From positions 1 to 64,000 of the forward strand of contig NZ_FOFJ01000014.1 in assembly GCF_900110885.1 (NCBI RefSeq): 64,000 bases of DNA, given 5' to 3'. The stretch is from Azotobacter beijerinckii (GTDB taxonomy: Bacteria; Pseudomonadota; Gammaproteobacteria; Pseudomonadales; Pseudomonadaceae). The notes below the pieces were generated by a model. The model did not search any database. It saw only the letters and a list, made by a program, of their open reading frames with translations, and was not told the origin of the DNA. Below, in pieces: positions 48,448-61,362 of the stretch (positions are counted from its first letter, which is position 1; each line of letters opens with the position of its first letter). The translations under genes were made by a program, and so were the position numbers.

Positions 48448-49593
48448 ATGAGCACCACCTTCGAACTCTCTGTCGCCGATAGCGGAGCCGCCGCCCGTTC
48501 GGCCAGCGTGCCGGCGGATGGCATCCGTGCCCGTTTCCGGCTGACCTATCCGGGGTTCGCGCTGGATGTCGACCTGACGCTGCCGGGGCATGGCGTGACC
48601 GCGCTGTTCGGCCACTCCGGCTCGGGCAAGACCACGATCCTGCGCTGCGTCGCCGGCCTGGAGCGGGCCGCCGAGGCGCGCCTGGAGATCAACGGCGAAC
48701 TCTGGCAGGACAGCGCCGCCGGGGTGTTCCTGCCGACCCACAAGCGCGCCCTCGGCTACGTGTTCCAGGAGGCCAGCCTGTTTCCCCACCTGTCGGTGCG
48801 GCGCAACCTGGAATACGGCATGAAGCGCGTCGACGCCGCCGGCCGGCGGGTGTCCTGGGAGCGGGTGCTGGAACTGCTCGGCATCGGCCACCTGCTCGAC
48901 CGCCTGCCCGGCCGTCTGTCCGGCGGCGAGCGCCAGCGCGTCGGCATCGCCCGGGCGCTGCTCACCAGCCCCCGCCTGCTGCTGCTCGACGAGCCCCTGG
49001 CGGCGCTCGACCTCAAGCGCAAGAACGAGATCCTGCCCTACCTCGAACGCCTGCACGACGAGCTGGACACCCCGATGCTGCTGGTCAGCCATTCGCCGGA
49101 CGAGGTGGCGCGCCTCGCCGACCATGTGGTGCTGCTCGATCAGGGCCGCGTGGCCGCCCAGGGCGACCTGCAGGAAACCCTGGCGCGGCTCGACCTGCCG
49201 ACCGCCTTCAGCGAGGACGCCGGGGTGGTCGTCGAGTCGCGGGTGGCCGAGCACGACGACCGCTATCACCTCACCCGTCTCGAATTCCCCGGCGGCGCGG
49301 TCCTCGTCGCGCGCCGCCCGGAGGCCCTCGGCCAGCGCCTGCGGCTGCGCGTGCACGCCCGCGACGTCAGCCTGGCGCTCCATCGGATCGAGGACACCAG
49401 CATCACCAACGTGCTGCCCGCCACGGTCCGCGAGGTGGTCGAGGCCGACACCCCGGCCCACGTGCTGGTGCGTCTGGATGCCGAAGGTACCCCGCTGATC
49501 GCCCGCATCACCCGTCGCTCCTGCGACCAGCTCGACATCGCTCCCGGCAAGCGGATGTGGGCGCAGATCAAGGCGGTGGCGCTGCTGGCCTGA
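48448..49593 (+). CDS. modC: ModC, molybdate ABC transporter ATPase
   Basis: A 381-residue ATP-binding subunit. Walker A is GHSGSGKT (about 56-63), the signature is LSGGERQRV, and Walker B is [12 protein letters not shown]. The C-terminus (about 310-381; [16 protein letters not shown]) is a Mop domain, which in some ModC proteins gives feedback inhibition by internal molybdate. The N-terminus is about 25 residues longer than in most ModC proteins; a later start is possible but no better ribosome site is seen. Confidence 0.95.
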   Translation: MSTTFELSVADSGAAARSASVPADGIRARFRLTYPGFALDVDLTLPGHGVTALFGHSGSGKTTILRCVAGLERAAEARLEINGELWQDSAAGVFLPTHKRALGYVFQEASLFPHLSVRRNLEYGMKRVDAAGRRVSWERVLELLGIGHLLDRLPGRLSGGERQRVGIARALLTSPRLLLLDEPLAALDLKRKNEILPYLERLHDELDTPMLLVSHSPDEVARLADHVVLLDQGRVAAQGDLQETLARLDLPTAFSEDAGVVVESRVAEHDDRYHLTRLEFPGGAVLVARRPEALGQRLRLRVHARDVSLALHRIEDTSITNVLPATVREVVEADTPAHVLVRLDAEGTPLIARITRRSCDQLDIAPGKRMWAQIKAVALLA

Positions 49594-49671
49594 TCCGAGG
49601 TCCGGGCCAGAGCGGCCGGGCCTGGCTTCCGACGAATACCCCCATGCCGAGTCATGACAAAATCATGGCAT

Positions 49672-49686
49672 TGGCGCATTATTCGC
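49672..49686 (+). promoter_or_regulatory. hoxK: Possible sigma54 promoter for the hydrogenase operon
   Basis: TGGCGCA-TTAT-TCGC has the two invariant pairs, GG and GC, ten bases apart in a locally AT-rich stretch about 105 bases before hoxK. Other positions match the consensus only in part. No NifA site (TGT-N10-ACA) was found upstream. A TGGCACG at 49746-49752 looks better at -24 but has no GC at the right distance. Confidence 0.35.
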
Positions 49687-49790
49687 GCGGTTTTTTCTTC
49701 ACCAACCGTGGACAACTCCACCGGCGCACCGCCATGACCGGAACGTGGCACGCAGGGGCGTCGCAGCGACCTGGCCACAAGGGTAACGGC

Positions 49791-50867
49791 ATGTCTCAAC
49801 TCGAAACCTTCTACGACGTGATGCGGCGTCAGGGCATCACCCGGCGCAGCTTTCTCAAGTACTGCAGTCTGACGGCCGCAGCCCTGGGCCTCGGTCCCGC
49901 CTTCGCCCCGCAGATCGCCCACGCGATGGAAACCAAGCCGCGCACCCCGGTGCTCTGGCTGCACGGCCTGGAATGCACCTGCTGCTCCGAGTCGTTCATC
50001 CGCTCGGCGCATCCGCTGGTCAAGGACGTGGTGTTGTCGATGATCTCCCTGGACTACGACGACACCCTGATGGCCGCCGCCGGCCACCAGGCCGAAGCGG
50101 CCCTCGAAGAGACCATGAGGAAGTACAAGGGCGAGTACATCCTCGCGGTGGAGGGCAACCCGCCGCTCAACGAGGACGGGATGTTCTGCATCGTCGGCGG
50201 CAAGCCGTTCGTCGACCAGCTCAAGCACGCCGCCAAGGACGCCAAGGCGGTGATCGCCTGGGGCAGCTGCGCCAGCTGGGGCTGCGTGCAGGCGGCCAGG
50301 CCGAACCCGACCCAGGCGGTGCCGATCCACAAGGTGATCACCGACAAGCCGATCATCAAGGTGCCGGGCTGCCCGCCGATCGCCGAGGTGATGACCGGGG
50401 TGATCACCTACATGCTGACCTTCGGCAAGCTCCCCGAGCTGGATCGCCAGGGCCGGCCGAAGATGTTCTACGGCCAGCGCATCCACGACAAATGCTACCG
50501 CCGCCCGCACTTCGACGCCGGCCAGTTCGTCGAGCACTGGGACGACGAGGGCGCGCGCAAGGGCTACTGCCTGTACAAGGTCGGCTGCAAGGGGCCGACC
50601 AGCTACAACGCCTGTTCCACGGTGCGCTGGAACGAAGGCACCTCCTTCCCGATCCAGGCCGGCCACGGCTGCATCGGCTGCTCGGAGGACGGCTTCTGGG
50701 ACAAGGGCTCGTTCTATGAGCGGCTGAGCAGCATTCCGCAGTTCGGCATCGAGAAGAACGCCGACCAGATCGGCGCCGCCGTCGCCGGCGGCGTCGGTGC
50801 CGCCATCGCCGCCCACGCCGCGGTCACCGCCATCAAGCGTCTGCAGAACAAGGGGGATCAGGCATGA
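49791..50867 (+). CDS. hoxK: HoxK, small subunit of membrane-bound [NiFe] uptake hydrogenase
   Basis: HoxK passes electrons from the Ni-Fe site through three Fe-S clusters to cytochrome b. The start at 49791 ([23 protein letters not shown]) gives a 358-residue precursor with a twin-arginine signal (RRSFLK at 18-23), cleaved near AHA at about 45. Proximal-cluster ligands are in LECTCC (Cys62, 64, 65) and later cysteines in GSCASWG and VPGCPP. The extra cysteine (CTCC) is typical of oxygen-tolerant group 1d enzymes. A C-terminal hydrophobic helix ([19 protein letters not shown]) anchors it to the membrane. First gene of a 16-gene operon. Confidence 0.96.
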   Translation: MSQLETFYDVMRRQGITRRSFLKYCSLTAAALGLGPAFAPQIAHAMETKPRTPVLWLHGLECTCCSESFIRSAHPLVKDVVLSMISLDYDDTLMAAAGHQAEAALEETMRKYKGEYILAVEGNPPLNEDGMFCIVGGKPFVDQLKHAAKDAKAVIAWGSCASWGCVQAARPNPTQAVPIHKVITDKPIIKVPGCPPIAEVMTGVITYMLTFGKLPELDRQGRPKMFYGQRIHDKCYRRPHFDAGQFVEHWDDEGARKGYCLYKVGCKGPTSYNACSTVRWNEGTSFPIQAGHGCIGCSEDGFWDKGSFYERLSSIPQFGIEKNADQIGAAVAGGVGAAIAAHAAVTAIKRLQNKGDQA

Positions 50868-52672
50868 GCAGCCTTCCGAACGCCAGCCAGCTGGACAAGT
50901 CCGGCCGGCGCATCGTCGTCGACCCGGTGACCCGCATCGAAGGCCACATGCGCTGCGAGGTCAACGTCGACGCCAACAACGTCATCACCAACGCGGTCTC
51001 CACCGGCACCATGTGGCGCGGTCTCGAGGTCATCCTCAAGGGCCGCGATCCGCGCGATGCCTGGGCCTTCGTCGAGCGCATCTGCGGGGTCTGCACCGGT
51101 ACCCACGCGCTGACCTCGGTGCGCGCGGTGGAGGATGCCCTCGGCATCCAGATCCCCTACAACGCGCACCTGATCCGCAACCTGATGGACAAGACGCTGC
51201 AGGTGCACGACCACATCGTGCACTTCTACCACCTGCACGCGCTGGACTGGGTCAACCCGGTCAACGCCCTGAAGGCCGACCCCAAGGCGACTTCCGCCCT
51301 GCAGCAGGCGGTCTCGCCGGCCCACGCCAAGTCCAGCCCCGGCTACTTCCGCGACGTGCAGACCCGCCTGAAGAAGTTCGTCGAGAGCGGCCAGCTCGGC
51401 CTGTTCGCCAACGGCTACTGGGACAACCCCGCCTACAAGCTGCCGCCCGAGGCGGACCTGATGGCGGTGGCGCACTACCTGGAAGCGCTGGACCTGCAGA
51501 AGGACATCGTCAAGATCCACACGATCTTCGGCGGCAAGAACCCGCACCCGAACTACATGGTCGGCGGCGTGGCCTGCGCCATCAACCTCGACGACGTCGG
51601 CGCCGCCGGCGCGCCGGTCAACATGGTCAGCCTGAACTTCGTCCTCGATCGCATCCACGAGGCCCGCGAGTTCACCAAGAACGTCTACCTGCCGGACGTC
51701 CTGGCAGTCGCCGGGATCTACAAGGACTGGCTGTACGGCGGCGGCCTGGCCGGGCACAACCTGCTCTCCTACGGCACTTTCACCAAGGTGCCGTACGACA
51801 AGTCCAGCGATCTGCTGCCGGCCGGCGCCATCGTTGGCGGCAACTGGGACGAGGTGCTGCCGGTCGACGTGCGCGATCCCCAGGAGATCCAGGAGTTCGT
51901 CAGCCACTCCTGGTACACCTACGCCGACGAGACCAAGGGCCTGCACCCCTGGGACGGCGTCACCGAGCCGAAATTCGAACTCGGTCCGAACACCAAGGGC
52001 AGCCGCACCAACATCCAGGAGCTCGACGAGGCGCACAAGTACAGCTGGATCAAGGCGCCGCGCTGGCGCGGCCACGCCATGGAGGTCGGCCCGCTGGCGC
52101 GCTACATCATCGCCTATGCCTCCGGCCGCGAGTACGTCAAGGAACAGGTCGACCGCTCGCTGGCCGCCTTCAACCAGAGCACCGGCCTGGCCCTCGGCCT
52201 CAAGCAGTTCCTGCCCTCGACCCTCGGCCGCACCCTGGCGCGCGCCCTGGAGTGCGAGCTGGCGGTGGACAGCATGCTCGACGACTGGCAGGCCCTGGTC
52301 GGCAACATCAAGGCCGGCGACCGCGCCACCGCCAACGTCGAGAAGTGGGACCCGAGCACCTGGCCGAAGGAGGCCAAGGGGGTCGGCATCAACGAGGCGC
52401 CGCGCGGCGCCTTGGGCCACTGGATCAGGATCAAGGACGGCAAGATCGAGAACTACCAGGCGATCGTGCCGACCACCTGGAACGGCACCCCGCGCGACCA
52501 CCTGGGCAACATCGGCGCCTACGAGGCCGCGCTGCTCAACACCAGGATGGAGCGTCCGGACGAGCCGGTGGAGATCCTGCGCACCCTGCACAGCTTCGAC
52601 CCCTGCCTGGCCTGCTCGACCCACGTGATGTCGCCGGACGGCCAGGAGCTGACCCGGGTGAAGGTCCGCTGA
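50864..52672 (+). CDS. hoxG: HoxG, large subunit of [NiFe] uptake hydrogenase
   Basis: HoxG carries the Ni-Fe(CN)2CO active site that oxidises H2. The 602-residue precursor has the N-terminal ligand motif RICGVC (Cys74, Cys77) and the C-terminal motif DPCLAC (Cys581, Cys584) followed by STH587. The protease HoxM would cut after His587 and remove a 15-residue tail ([15 protein letters not shown]). It has no signal peptide and is exported with HoxK. The start overlaps the hoxK stop (ATGA). Confidence 0.97.
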   Translation: MSSLPNASQLDKSGRRIVVDPVTRIEGHMRCEVNVDANNVITNAVSTGTMWRGLEVILKGRDPRDAWAFVERICGVCTGTHALTSVRAVEDALGIQIPYNAHLIRNLMDKTLQVHDHIVHFYHLHALDWVNPVNALKADPKATSALQQAVSPAHAKSSPGYFRDVQTRLKKFVESGQLGLFANGYWDNPAYKLPPEADLMAVAHYLEALDLQKDIVKIHTIFGGKNPHPNYMVGGVACAINLDDVGAAGAPVNMVSLNFVLDRIHEAREFTKNVYLPDVLAVAGIYKDWLYGGGLAGHNLLSYGTFTKVPYDKSSDLLPAGAIVGGNWDEVLPVDVRDPQEIQEFVSHSWYTYADETKGLHPWDGVTEPKFELGPNTKGSRTNIQELDEAHKYSWIKAPRWRGHAMEVGPLARYIIAYASGREYVKEQVDRSLAAFNQSTGLALGLKQFLPSTLGRTLARALECELAVDSMLDDWQALVGNIKAGDRATANVEKWDPSTWPKEAKGVGINEAPRGALGHWIRIKDGKIENYQAIVPTTWNGTPRDHLGNIGAYEAALLNTRMERPDEPVEILRTLHSFDPCLACSTHVMSPDGQELTRVKVR

Positions 52673-52688
52673 ACCGGAGGATTGCACG

Positions 52689-53411
52689 ATGGCACTGGAA
52701 AAATCCCTGGAAACCGGCGACGGCCAGGAGAAGGTCCGCAAGCAGACCGCGGTGTATGTCTACGAGGCGCCGCTGCGCCTCTGGCACTGGGTGACGGCGT
52801 TGTCGATCGTCGTGCTCGGCGTGACCGGCTACCTGATCGGCGCGCCGCTGCCGGCGATGCCCGGCGAGGCGACGGACAACTACCTGATGGGCTACATCCG
52901 CTTCGCCCACTTCGCCGCCGGCTACGTGCTGGCGATCGGCTTCGTCGGCCGGGTCTACTGGGCCTTCGTCGGCAACCACCACGCCCGCGAGCTGTTCCTC
53001 GTCCCGGTGCACCGCAAGGCCTGGTGGGGCGAGCTGTGGCACGAGATCCGCTGGTACCTGTTCCTCGAGAAGATCCCGAAGAAGTACATCGGCCACAACC
53101 CGCTGGGCCAGCTGGCGATGTTCTGCTTCTTCGTGGTCGGCGCGCTCTTCATGAGCGTCACCGGCTTCGCCCTCTATGCCGAGGGCCTGGGGCAGGGCAG
53201 CTGGGCCGACCGGCTGTTCGGCTGGGTGATCCCGCTGTTCGGCCAGAGCCAGGATGTGCATACCTGGCATCATCTTGGCATGTGGTACCTCGTGGTCTTC
53301 GTCATGGTGCATGTCTACCTGGCCGTGCGCGAAGACATCGTGTCCCGGCAGTCGCTGATCTCCACCATGGTCGGCGGCTGGCGGATGTTCAAGGACGACC
53401 GGCCGGACTGA
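52689..53411 (+). CDS. hoxZ: HoxZ, cytochrome b subunit of the hydrogenase
   Basis: A 240-residue di-haem cytochrome b of the HyaC/HoxZ family with four membrane helices. It anchors the HoxKG dimer on the periplasmic face and passes electrons to quinone. Haem-ligand histidines are in LRLWHWVTALSIV, FAHFAAGYVL, and HTWHHLGMWYLVVFVMVHVY. An N-terminal cytoplasmic stretch of about 28 residues precedes the first helix. Confidence 0.95.
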   Translation: MALEKSLETGDGQEKVRKQTAVYVYEAPLRLWHWVTALSIVVLGVTGYLIGAPLPAMPGEATDNYLMGYIRFAHFAAGYVLAIGFVGRVYWAFVGNHHARELFLVPVHRKAWWGELWHEIRWYLFLEKIPKKYIGHNPLGQLAMFCFFVVGALFMSVTGFALYAEGLGQGSWADRLFGWVIPLFGQSQDVHTWHHLGMWYLVVFVMVHVYLAVREDIVSRQSLISTMVGGWRMFKDDRPD

Positions 53412-53434
53412 CCGCCGCTGGCGCACCGCCAGGG

Positions 53435-53464
53435 GGCGTAGGCAGTCTGCGCCGCACTGTTTTT
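53435..53464 (+). terminator. Possible weak terminator or attenuator between hoxZ and hoxM
   Basis: GGCGTAG (53435-53441) can pair with CTGCGCC (53447-53453) using one G-T pair, and six bases later there is a run of five T (53460-53464). It lies in the only long gap (148 bases) in the operon, between the structural genes hoxKGZ and the accessory genes. It could reduce read-through so that less accessory protein is made. Confidence 0.35.
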
Positions 53465-53559
53465 CACCGCCCGGGTCGCTGGTCGTCACGGGTTTTCGCC
53501 ATCAGGGACGTGCGAGTTGACCCACGGTCCGGGCCGCGCCGCCCGGTGGTAAACGATCC

Positions 53560-54189
53560 ATGACAGGCTCCAGCCCCAACATCCTGATTCTCGGCATCGG
53601 CAATCTGCTCTGGGCGGACGAAGGCTTCGGCGTACGTTGCGTCGAGCTGCTCAACGCCCGCTACCGCTTTCCCGACGGGGTGCGGCTGATGGACGGCGGT
53701 ACCCAGGGCATCTACCTGGTGCAGCACGTCCAGCAGGCCGACTGCCTGATCGTCTTCGACGCCGTCGACTACGGCCTGCCGCCCGGCACCCTGAAGATCG
53801 TGCGCGACGACGAGGTGCCCAAGTTCATGGGCGCCAAGCGCATGAGCCTGCACCAGACCGGCTTCCAGGACGTGCTGGCGCTCGCCGAGTTCACCGGCGC
53901 CTATCCGCGCGAGCTGCTGCTGGTCGGCGTGCAGCCCGCGGAGCTGGAGGACTTCGGCGGCAGCCTGCGCGAGCCGGTGCGGGCCCAGCTGGAGCCGGCG
54001 CTGGCGATCGCCCTGGCCTACCTCGCCGAGCGCGGCATCCTGCCCGAGCATCGCGAGGACTGTGCCGAGCAACTGGCTCCCGAGCAACTGGCCCTGGGCC
54101 GCTACGAGGCCGAGCGGCCGGCCGAGGAGCTGGCCTACCGCCACGGCGACATCCGCTTCATCCCGCAACCGGGTCGGGGGGACGACTGA
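53560..54189 (+). CDS. hoxM: HoxM, hydrogenase maturation endopeptidase
   Basis: A 209-residue peptidase of the HyaD/HybD family that removes the C-terminal tail of HoxG once nickel is inserted. The nickel-sensing residues are visible: Glu in GIGNLLWADEGFGV, Asp in LIVFDAVDYG and His in RMSLHQTGFQD. No cytoplasmic signal or membrane segment. It is preceded by a 148-base gap and a rather weak ribosome site (GGTGG). Confidence 0.94.
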   Translation: MTGSSPNILILGIGNLLWADEGFGVRCVELLNARYRFPDGVRLMDGGTQGIYLVQHVQQADCLIVFDAVDYGLPPGTLKIVRDDEVPKFMGAKRMSLHQTGFQDVLALAEFTGAYPRELLLVGVQPAELEDFGGSLREPVRAQLEPALAIALAYLAERGILPEHREDCAEQLAPEQLALGRYEAERPAEELAYRHGDIRFIPQPGRGDD

Positions 54190-54191
54190 GC

Positions 54192-54518
54192 ATGTGCATC
54201 GGTATTCCCCTGCAGGTGCTGGAGTGCGCGCCGGGCCGTGCGCTGTGCGGCGACGGCCAGGACAGTCGCTGGATCGATACCCGGCTGATCGAGCCGCCGG
54301 CGCCCGGCGACTGGCTGCTGGTGTTCCTCGATGCCGCCCGCGAAGCCCTCGACGCCGAGCGCGCCGCGCAGATCCGCGAGGCCCTGCGTGCGCTGCAGGC
54401 GGTGCAGAGCGGCGATCTGGCCGCCCTCGACGGGCTGTTCGCCGACCTCGACCGCGAGCCGCAACTGCCGCCCCACCTGCAGGCACAACTGCCCCCCAAG
54501 GAGCCGAATTCCCCATGA
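54192..54518 (+). CDS. hoxL: HoxL, HypC-family hydrogenase chaperone
   Basis: A 108-residue HypC/HupF homologue beginning MCIGIPLQVLE, with the essential Cys2. HoxL is a second, hydrogenase-specific copy beside HypC (61108-61362) and, in Ralstonia and Azotobacter, assists assembly of the Fe(CN)2CO group on the uptake enzyme. The start follows the hoxM stop by two bases. Confidence 0.92.
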   Translation: MCIGIPLQVLECAPGRALCGDGQDSRWIDTRLIEPPAPGDWLLVFLDAAREALDAERAAQIREALRALQAVQSGDLAALDGLFADLDREPQLPPHLQAQLPPKEPNSP

Positions 54519-54961
54519 GCCACCCCCTGATCGAGCGTCTGACCGCGACGCTCGGCTACCCCTTGCTGGACGCCGCCGGTCTCGACCGCCAGGTGCAGGC
54601 GCAGCCGTTCTCCGTGCTGTTCTTCGCCGGCGATCCCAGGCGCTTTCCCGAGACGCTCGACGTCGCGGTGATCCTCCCGGAGCTGGTCAAGGCCTTCCCG
54701 CAGCTCGCGCCTGCGCTGATCGTCGGCGCGGACGAAGCCGGCCTGCAGGGGCGCTACGGCTTTTCCGTCTGGCCGAGCCTGGTGTTCCTCAAGGAGGGGC
54801 GCTTCCTCGGCAGCCTGTCGCGGGTGCTGAACTGGGGCGAATACCTCGAGCGCATCCCGCCGATCCTCGCCGGCACCCCCCAGGATCTTCCCCCCCTTCC
54901 CGTGCTGTCGCCGGAGCGCGGCGCACCCACCTGCAGCCCGACGGAGGCAAGCCAACCATGA
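54515..54961 (+). CDS. hoxO: HoxO, thioredoxin-like hydrogenase accessory protein (HyaE/HupG family)
   Basis: A 148-residue thioredoxin-fold protein of the HyaE/HupG family, chaperones of the Tat-exported small subunit. The CxxC motif of real thioredoxins is missing (the segment reads FFAGDPRRFPETLD), as is normal for this family, so it is not a redox enzyme. The start at 54515 overlaps the hoxL stop (ATGA). Confidence 0.92.
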   Translation: MSHPLIERLTATLGYPLLDAAGLDRQVQAQPFSVLFFAGDPRRFPETLDVAVILPELVKAFPQLAPALIVGADEAGLQGRYGFSVWPSLVFLKEGRFLGSLSRVLNWGEYLERIPPILAGTPQDLPPLPVLSPERGAPTCSPTEASQP

Positions 54962-55812
54962 CCGGCAATCTGCCCATTCTCCCGGCCGGTTTCGGCCCCG
55001 GCTCCCTCGGCGACGAGGAACAGCTCGACTACCTGCCGATGCCCCGCGCGATGCACACCTTCGAGCGCCCGCCGCTGCCGGAGCCCGAGCAACTGGGCAA
55101 GCACCCCATCGCCCTGGCGCTGCTGGAGCGGCTGCAGGAGGCGCTGATCGCCTACCGGGTCGGCGAGCAGAGCCGGGTGATCGGCCTCGACCGCCAGCCC
55201 AAGGCCGACCTGGCGCTGCTCCAGCAGATCCTCGGCGAGGGCGAGGTGGCGGTGCAGGTGGGCGGCCAGCGCCCGGTGCGCATCCAGGAAACCGTGCTCG
55301 CCGGGGTCTGGTGGGTGCAACTGCAGGTCGGTCTGGGCGAGGTCGTCGGCCAGTGGCTGGAGGTCGCCGACGTTCCCGCGCTGGTGCGCCGCCGGGCCTT
55401 CGCCGAGGCCCGCTGGCCGCGCCTCGGCGCGACGCTGCCGGACGATCTGCTGAACGCCGGCCCGGTGCTGGTGGAACTGCTCGACGCGGCGAAGAAGCAT
55501 GCCGAGCGCGAATGCGCCACGCCGCACGTGATCAACCTGTCGCTGCTGCCGTTCTCCGCGGAGGACCAGCGTTTCCTCGCCGAGCAACTCGGCGAGGGGC
55601 CGGTGACCGTGCTGTCGCGCGGCTACGGCAACTGCCGCATCGCCAGCACCGCGACCCCCGGGATCTGGCGCGTGCAGTACTTCAACAGCACCGACCGGCT
55701 GATCCTCGACACCCTGGAGGTGACCAGCATCCCGCAGGTGGCCTGCGCCGCCCAGGAGGACATCGACGACTCCGCCGAGCGGCTGCGCGAGATCCGCGAG
55801 GCGCTGGAGTGA
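54958..55812 (+). CDS. hoxQ: HoxQ, hydrogenase accessory protein (HyaF/HupH family)
   Basis: A 284-residue protein of the HyaF/HupH family, needed for maturation of the small subunit under oxygen. Family blocks include LDYLPMPRAMHTF, VWWVQLQ and CRIASTATPGIWRVQYFNSTDRLILDTLEVTSIPQVACAAQ near the C-terminus. The start overlaps the hoxO stop (ATGA) and the stop overlaps hoxR (GTGA). Confidence 0.93.
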   Translation: MTGNLPILPAGFGPGSLGDEEQLDYLPMPRAMHTFERPPLPEPEQLGKHPIALALLERLQEALIAYRVGEQSRVIGLDRQPKADLALLQQILGEGEVAVQVGGQRPVRIQETVLAGVWWVQLQVGLGEVVGQWLEVADVPALVRRRAFAEARWPRLGATLPDDLLNAGPVLVELLDAAKKHAERECATPHVINLSLLPFSAEDQRFLAEQLGEGPVTVLSRGYGNCRIASTATPGIWRVQYFNSTDRLILDTLEVTSIPQVACAAQEDIDDSAERLREIREALE

Positions 55813-56027
55813 GCACGCGCTTCGAGGGCAGCTACCTGGGGGACGCCGCGCGTCTGGCCAACGACGCCGTGCTGGAGTGCAAGGTCTGCTGGTATCGCTA
55901 CGATCCCGCCCTGGGCGACGAAGTCTGGCAGATCCCGCCGGGCACGCCCTTCGCCGCCCTGCCGGCGCACTGGTGCTGCCCGCGGTGCGACGGCGACCGC
56001 GAGCAGTTCATGGTCGTGGACGACTGA
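55809..56027 (+). CDS. hoxR: HoxR, rubredoxin
   Basis: A 72-residue rubredoxin with the two iron-binding knuckles CKVCWYRYDP and CCPRCDGDREQF. It starts with GTG overlapping the hoxQ stop, and the frame upstream is not coding. In related operons (HupI, HoxR) it protects or helps to assemble the Fe-S clusters of the small subunit when oxygen is present. Confidence 0.94.
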   Translation: MSTRFEGSYLGDAARLANDAVLECKVCWYRYDPALGDEVWQIPPGTPFAALPAHWCCPRCDGDREQFMVVDD

Positions 56028-56031
56028 GCCG

Positions 56032-56493
56032 ATGCTCGCGGCGGCGGATATCGAGGCCTACTACCGGGCGGTCGGCACGCGCATGGCCGAGCTGCCGGTG
56101 TGCAACCCGGCGCTCGCCGTGGAACTGCTCGGCTGGCGCGCGGTCGAGGGCGTCGGCGCGCTCGGCGTGCTGATCACGCCCTGGTGCATGAACCTCTTCT
56201 GGCGGCCGCCGGCCGGGGCCGAATTGCCGGCCAAGGGCGAGCGCGCGGTGCTGGCGCTGCCCTCCGGCGACTACGAATGCACCCTGCACGAGGACGAAAG
56301 CCTCGGCCGCTACGCCAGCGCCTCGCTGTGTTCGCCGATGCAGGACTTTCCCGGCCAGGCCGAGGCGCGGGCGATGGCCGAGGAGGTGCTCCGGCTGATC
56401 TTTGCCGGACCCGAGTCCGAACCCGAGTCGCCGCAACCGGCGCAACTGACCCGCCGCGCGCTGTTCCGTCGCGCCCTCGGCGGCACGCCGTGA
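56032..56493 (+). CDS. hoxT: HoxT, HybE/HupJ-family hydrogenase chaperone
   Basis: A 153-residue protein of the HybE/HupJ family ([63 protein letters not shown]). It acts as an assembly chaperone for the Tat-exported hydrogenase. The C-terminal tail [11 protein letters not shown] is basic. The stop overlaps the hoxV GTG start. Confidence 0.92.
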   Translation: MLAAADIEAYYRAVGTRMAELPVCNPALAVELLGWRAVEGVGALGVLITPWCMNLFWRPPAGAELPAKGERAVLALPSGDYECTLHEDESLGRYASASLCSPMQDFPGQAEARAMAEEVLRLIFAGPESEPESPQPAQLTRRALFRRALGGTP

Positions 56494-57536
56494 GCGCCTG
56501 GGCTGAACCGGCCGGGCGCCTGCAGGTGGAGGTTCGCTTGCAGGACGGCGTCATCCGTGCCGTCGACACCCGCCTGCAGCGCCCGCTGGCGCAGCTTTCC
56601 CGCCTGCTGGTCGGGCAGACCGCGGAGGCGGCTCTGGCGCGTATCCCCTTGCTGTTCGCCCTGTGTGCCGCCGCCCAGCAGGTGGCGGCGCTGCGGGCGC
56701 TGGAGCGGGCCGCCGGCTGGCCGGCCGTGCCCGAGGTGGAGCAGGGCCGCACCCAGCTCAGCGAGCTGGAGCTGATCCGCGAATCCCTGCTGCGCCTGGT
56801 GCAGGACTGGCATCTGCCGCTGCCCCTGGAGCGGCTCAAGGCACTGGTCGCCCTGTGTCGGCGCGGCGCGGCCTTGCTGCAGCCGCTGACTGTCTTCCGT
56901 GCCTCGCCGCTGCCGGCCGATCCGCAGCTTGAGGAGACGCTGGCCGAGCTGGCTGCTGCCTGGGCCGATCTGGAGCTGCCGATCCCGGCCGACTGGCTGG
57001 GTCCGCGTCTGAGCCGCTGGCGGGAGGTCGCCCTCGGCGGCCCGCTGCCGGCGGTTTTCGATCCGGCCGCTCTGTCGGCGCTGCTGGCGCAACTGCGTGC
57101 CGGCGATGCCCGCGCCGAGATCGCCGGTGCGCCGCGGATCACCGGCCCGGCGGCCGTCGCCGGGATGCAGGCGACGGCGGCCGCGCAGATCGAGCAGCAC
57201 GTCGGCGCGCTGCTGCGGCGCACGGCGCAGGCGATAGACTCGCTGCAGCAGCCGTCGCTGCCGCCGGCCGTGGCCGGACTGGCGGCGGGGGAGGGCGTCG
57301 GCCTGGCGCAGACCGCCCGCGGCGCTTTGCTGTGCCGAGTGCAGGTGGAGAATGGGCTGGTCGGCGCCTGGCAACTGCTGGCGCCGACCGACTGGAATTT
57401 CCATGCCGACGGCCCGCTGCGCCGTTGGCTGTGCGGCGTGCGGGTGGCCGAGGAAGACAGCGAGGCGCTGCTGCGCGCGCTGATCCTCGCGGTCGATCCC
57501 TGCGTCGCGTTCGAGGTGAAGATCATTCATGCATGA
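56490..57536 (+). CDS. hoxV: HoxV, HupK-like hydrogenase large-subunit paralogue (maturation scaffold)
   Basis: A 348-residue protein that looks like a shrunken hydrogenase large subunit: an N-terminal [14 protein letters not shown] segment, a [12 protein letters not shown] block corresponding to the [11 protein letters not shown] block of HoxG, and a C-terminal [12 protein letters not shown] that mirrors [11 protein letters not shown]. The second active-site cysteine is replaced by Phe, and no CxxC pair is kept at the N-terminus. It is thought to serve as a scaffold on which the Fe(CN)2CO group is held before transfer to HoxG. The GTG at 56490 overlaps the hoxT stop; the end overlaps hypA. 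Confidence 0.91.
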   Translation: MSAWAEPAGRLQVEVRLQDGVIRAVDTRLQRPLAQLSRLLVGQTAEAALARIPLLFALCAAAQQVAALRALERAAGWPAVPEVEQGRTQLSELELIRESLLRLVQDWHLPLPLERLKALVALCRRGAALLQPLTVFRASPLPADPQLEETLAELAAAWADLELPIPADWLGPRLSRWREVALGGPLPAVFDPAALSALLAQLRAGDARAEIAGAPRITGPAAVAGMQATAAAQIEQHVGALLRRTAQAIDSLQQPSLPPAVAGLAAGEGVGLAQTARGALLCRVQVENGLVGAWQLLAPTDWNFHADGPLRRWLCGVRVAEEDSEALLRALILAVDPCVAFEVKIIHA

Positions 57537-57870
57537 GATGTCGATCGCCGAGGGCATCGTCCAGTTGCTCGAGGAGCAGGCCGCGGCGCAGCGCTTCGCG
57601 CGGGTCAAGGCGGTGTGGCTGGAGATCGGCCCGCTGGCCGCGGTCGAGGTCGAGGCGCTGCGCTTCTGCTTCGAGGCGGTGACCCGCCACAGCCTGGCCG
57701 AGGGCGCGCGCCTGGAGATCGTCGAGCTGCCGGGGCGCGCCTGGTGCCTCGGCTGCAACGCCAGCGTGGCGATCCGCCAGCGCTACGACGCCTGCCCGCA
57801 GTGCGGCAGTTACCGATTGCAGGTCACCCAGGGCGACGAGCTGCGGGTCAAGGAACTGGAGGTAGAGTAA
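57529..57870 (+). CDS. hypA: HypA, nickel insertion protein
   Basis: A 113-residue nickel metallochaperone. The N-terminal Met-His-Glu nickel site is intact (MHEMSIAEG), and the structural zinc site has two cysteine pairs (CLGC and CPQC, about residues 73 and 90). It works with HypB to load nickel into HoxG. The first eight bases overlap hoxV. Confidence 0.95.
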   Translation: MHEMSIAEGIVQLLEEQAAAQRFARVKAVWLEIGPLAAVEVEALRFCFEAVTRHSLAEGARLEIVELPGRAWCLGCNASVAIRQRYDACPQCGSYRLQVTQGDELRVKELEVE

Positions 57871-57872
57871 GC

Positions 57873-61107
<3,235 letters not shown>

Positions 61108-61108
<1 letters not shown>

Positions 61109-61362
61109 TGTGCCTGGCCATTCCGGTCCGCATCGAGGAACTGCTCGACGAACAGAGCGCGGTCGCCTGCATCGGCGGCCTGCGCAAGACCATCAACGTC
61201 GCCCTGCTCGACGATCTCAAGGTCGGCGACTACGTGATCCTGCACGTCGGCTTCGCCCTGCAGAAGCTCGACGAGGCCGAGGCGCAGCGCACCCTGGCGC
61301 TGCTCGCCGAACTGGGCCAACTGGCCGAGGCCGAACAGGCCGCACAGGGAGAGGCACCATGA
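61108..61362 (+). CDS. hypC: HypC, hydrogenase assembly chaperone
   Basis: An 84-residue chaperone that carries the Fe(CN)2CO unit with HypD to the large subunit. It starts [13 protein letters not shown] with the essential Cys2. The ATG shares one base with the hypF stop, and its stop overlaps hypD (ATGA). The C-terminal half is a long helix ([21 protein letters not shown]). Confidence 0.95.

Noticed and set aside
49746..49764. TGGCACG-type sequence just upstream of hoxK as a sigma54 promoter
   Set aside because: The -24 half is perfect but GC is found only nine bases after GG (or further on), not at the required ten. The site at 49672-49686 has the correct spacing and is listed instead, with low confidence.
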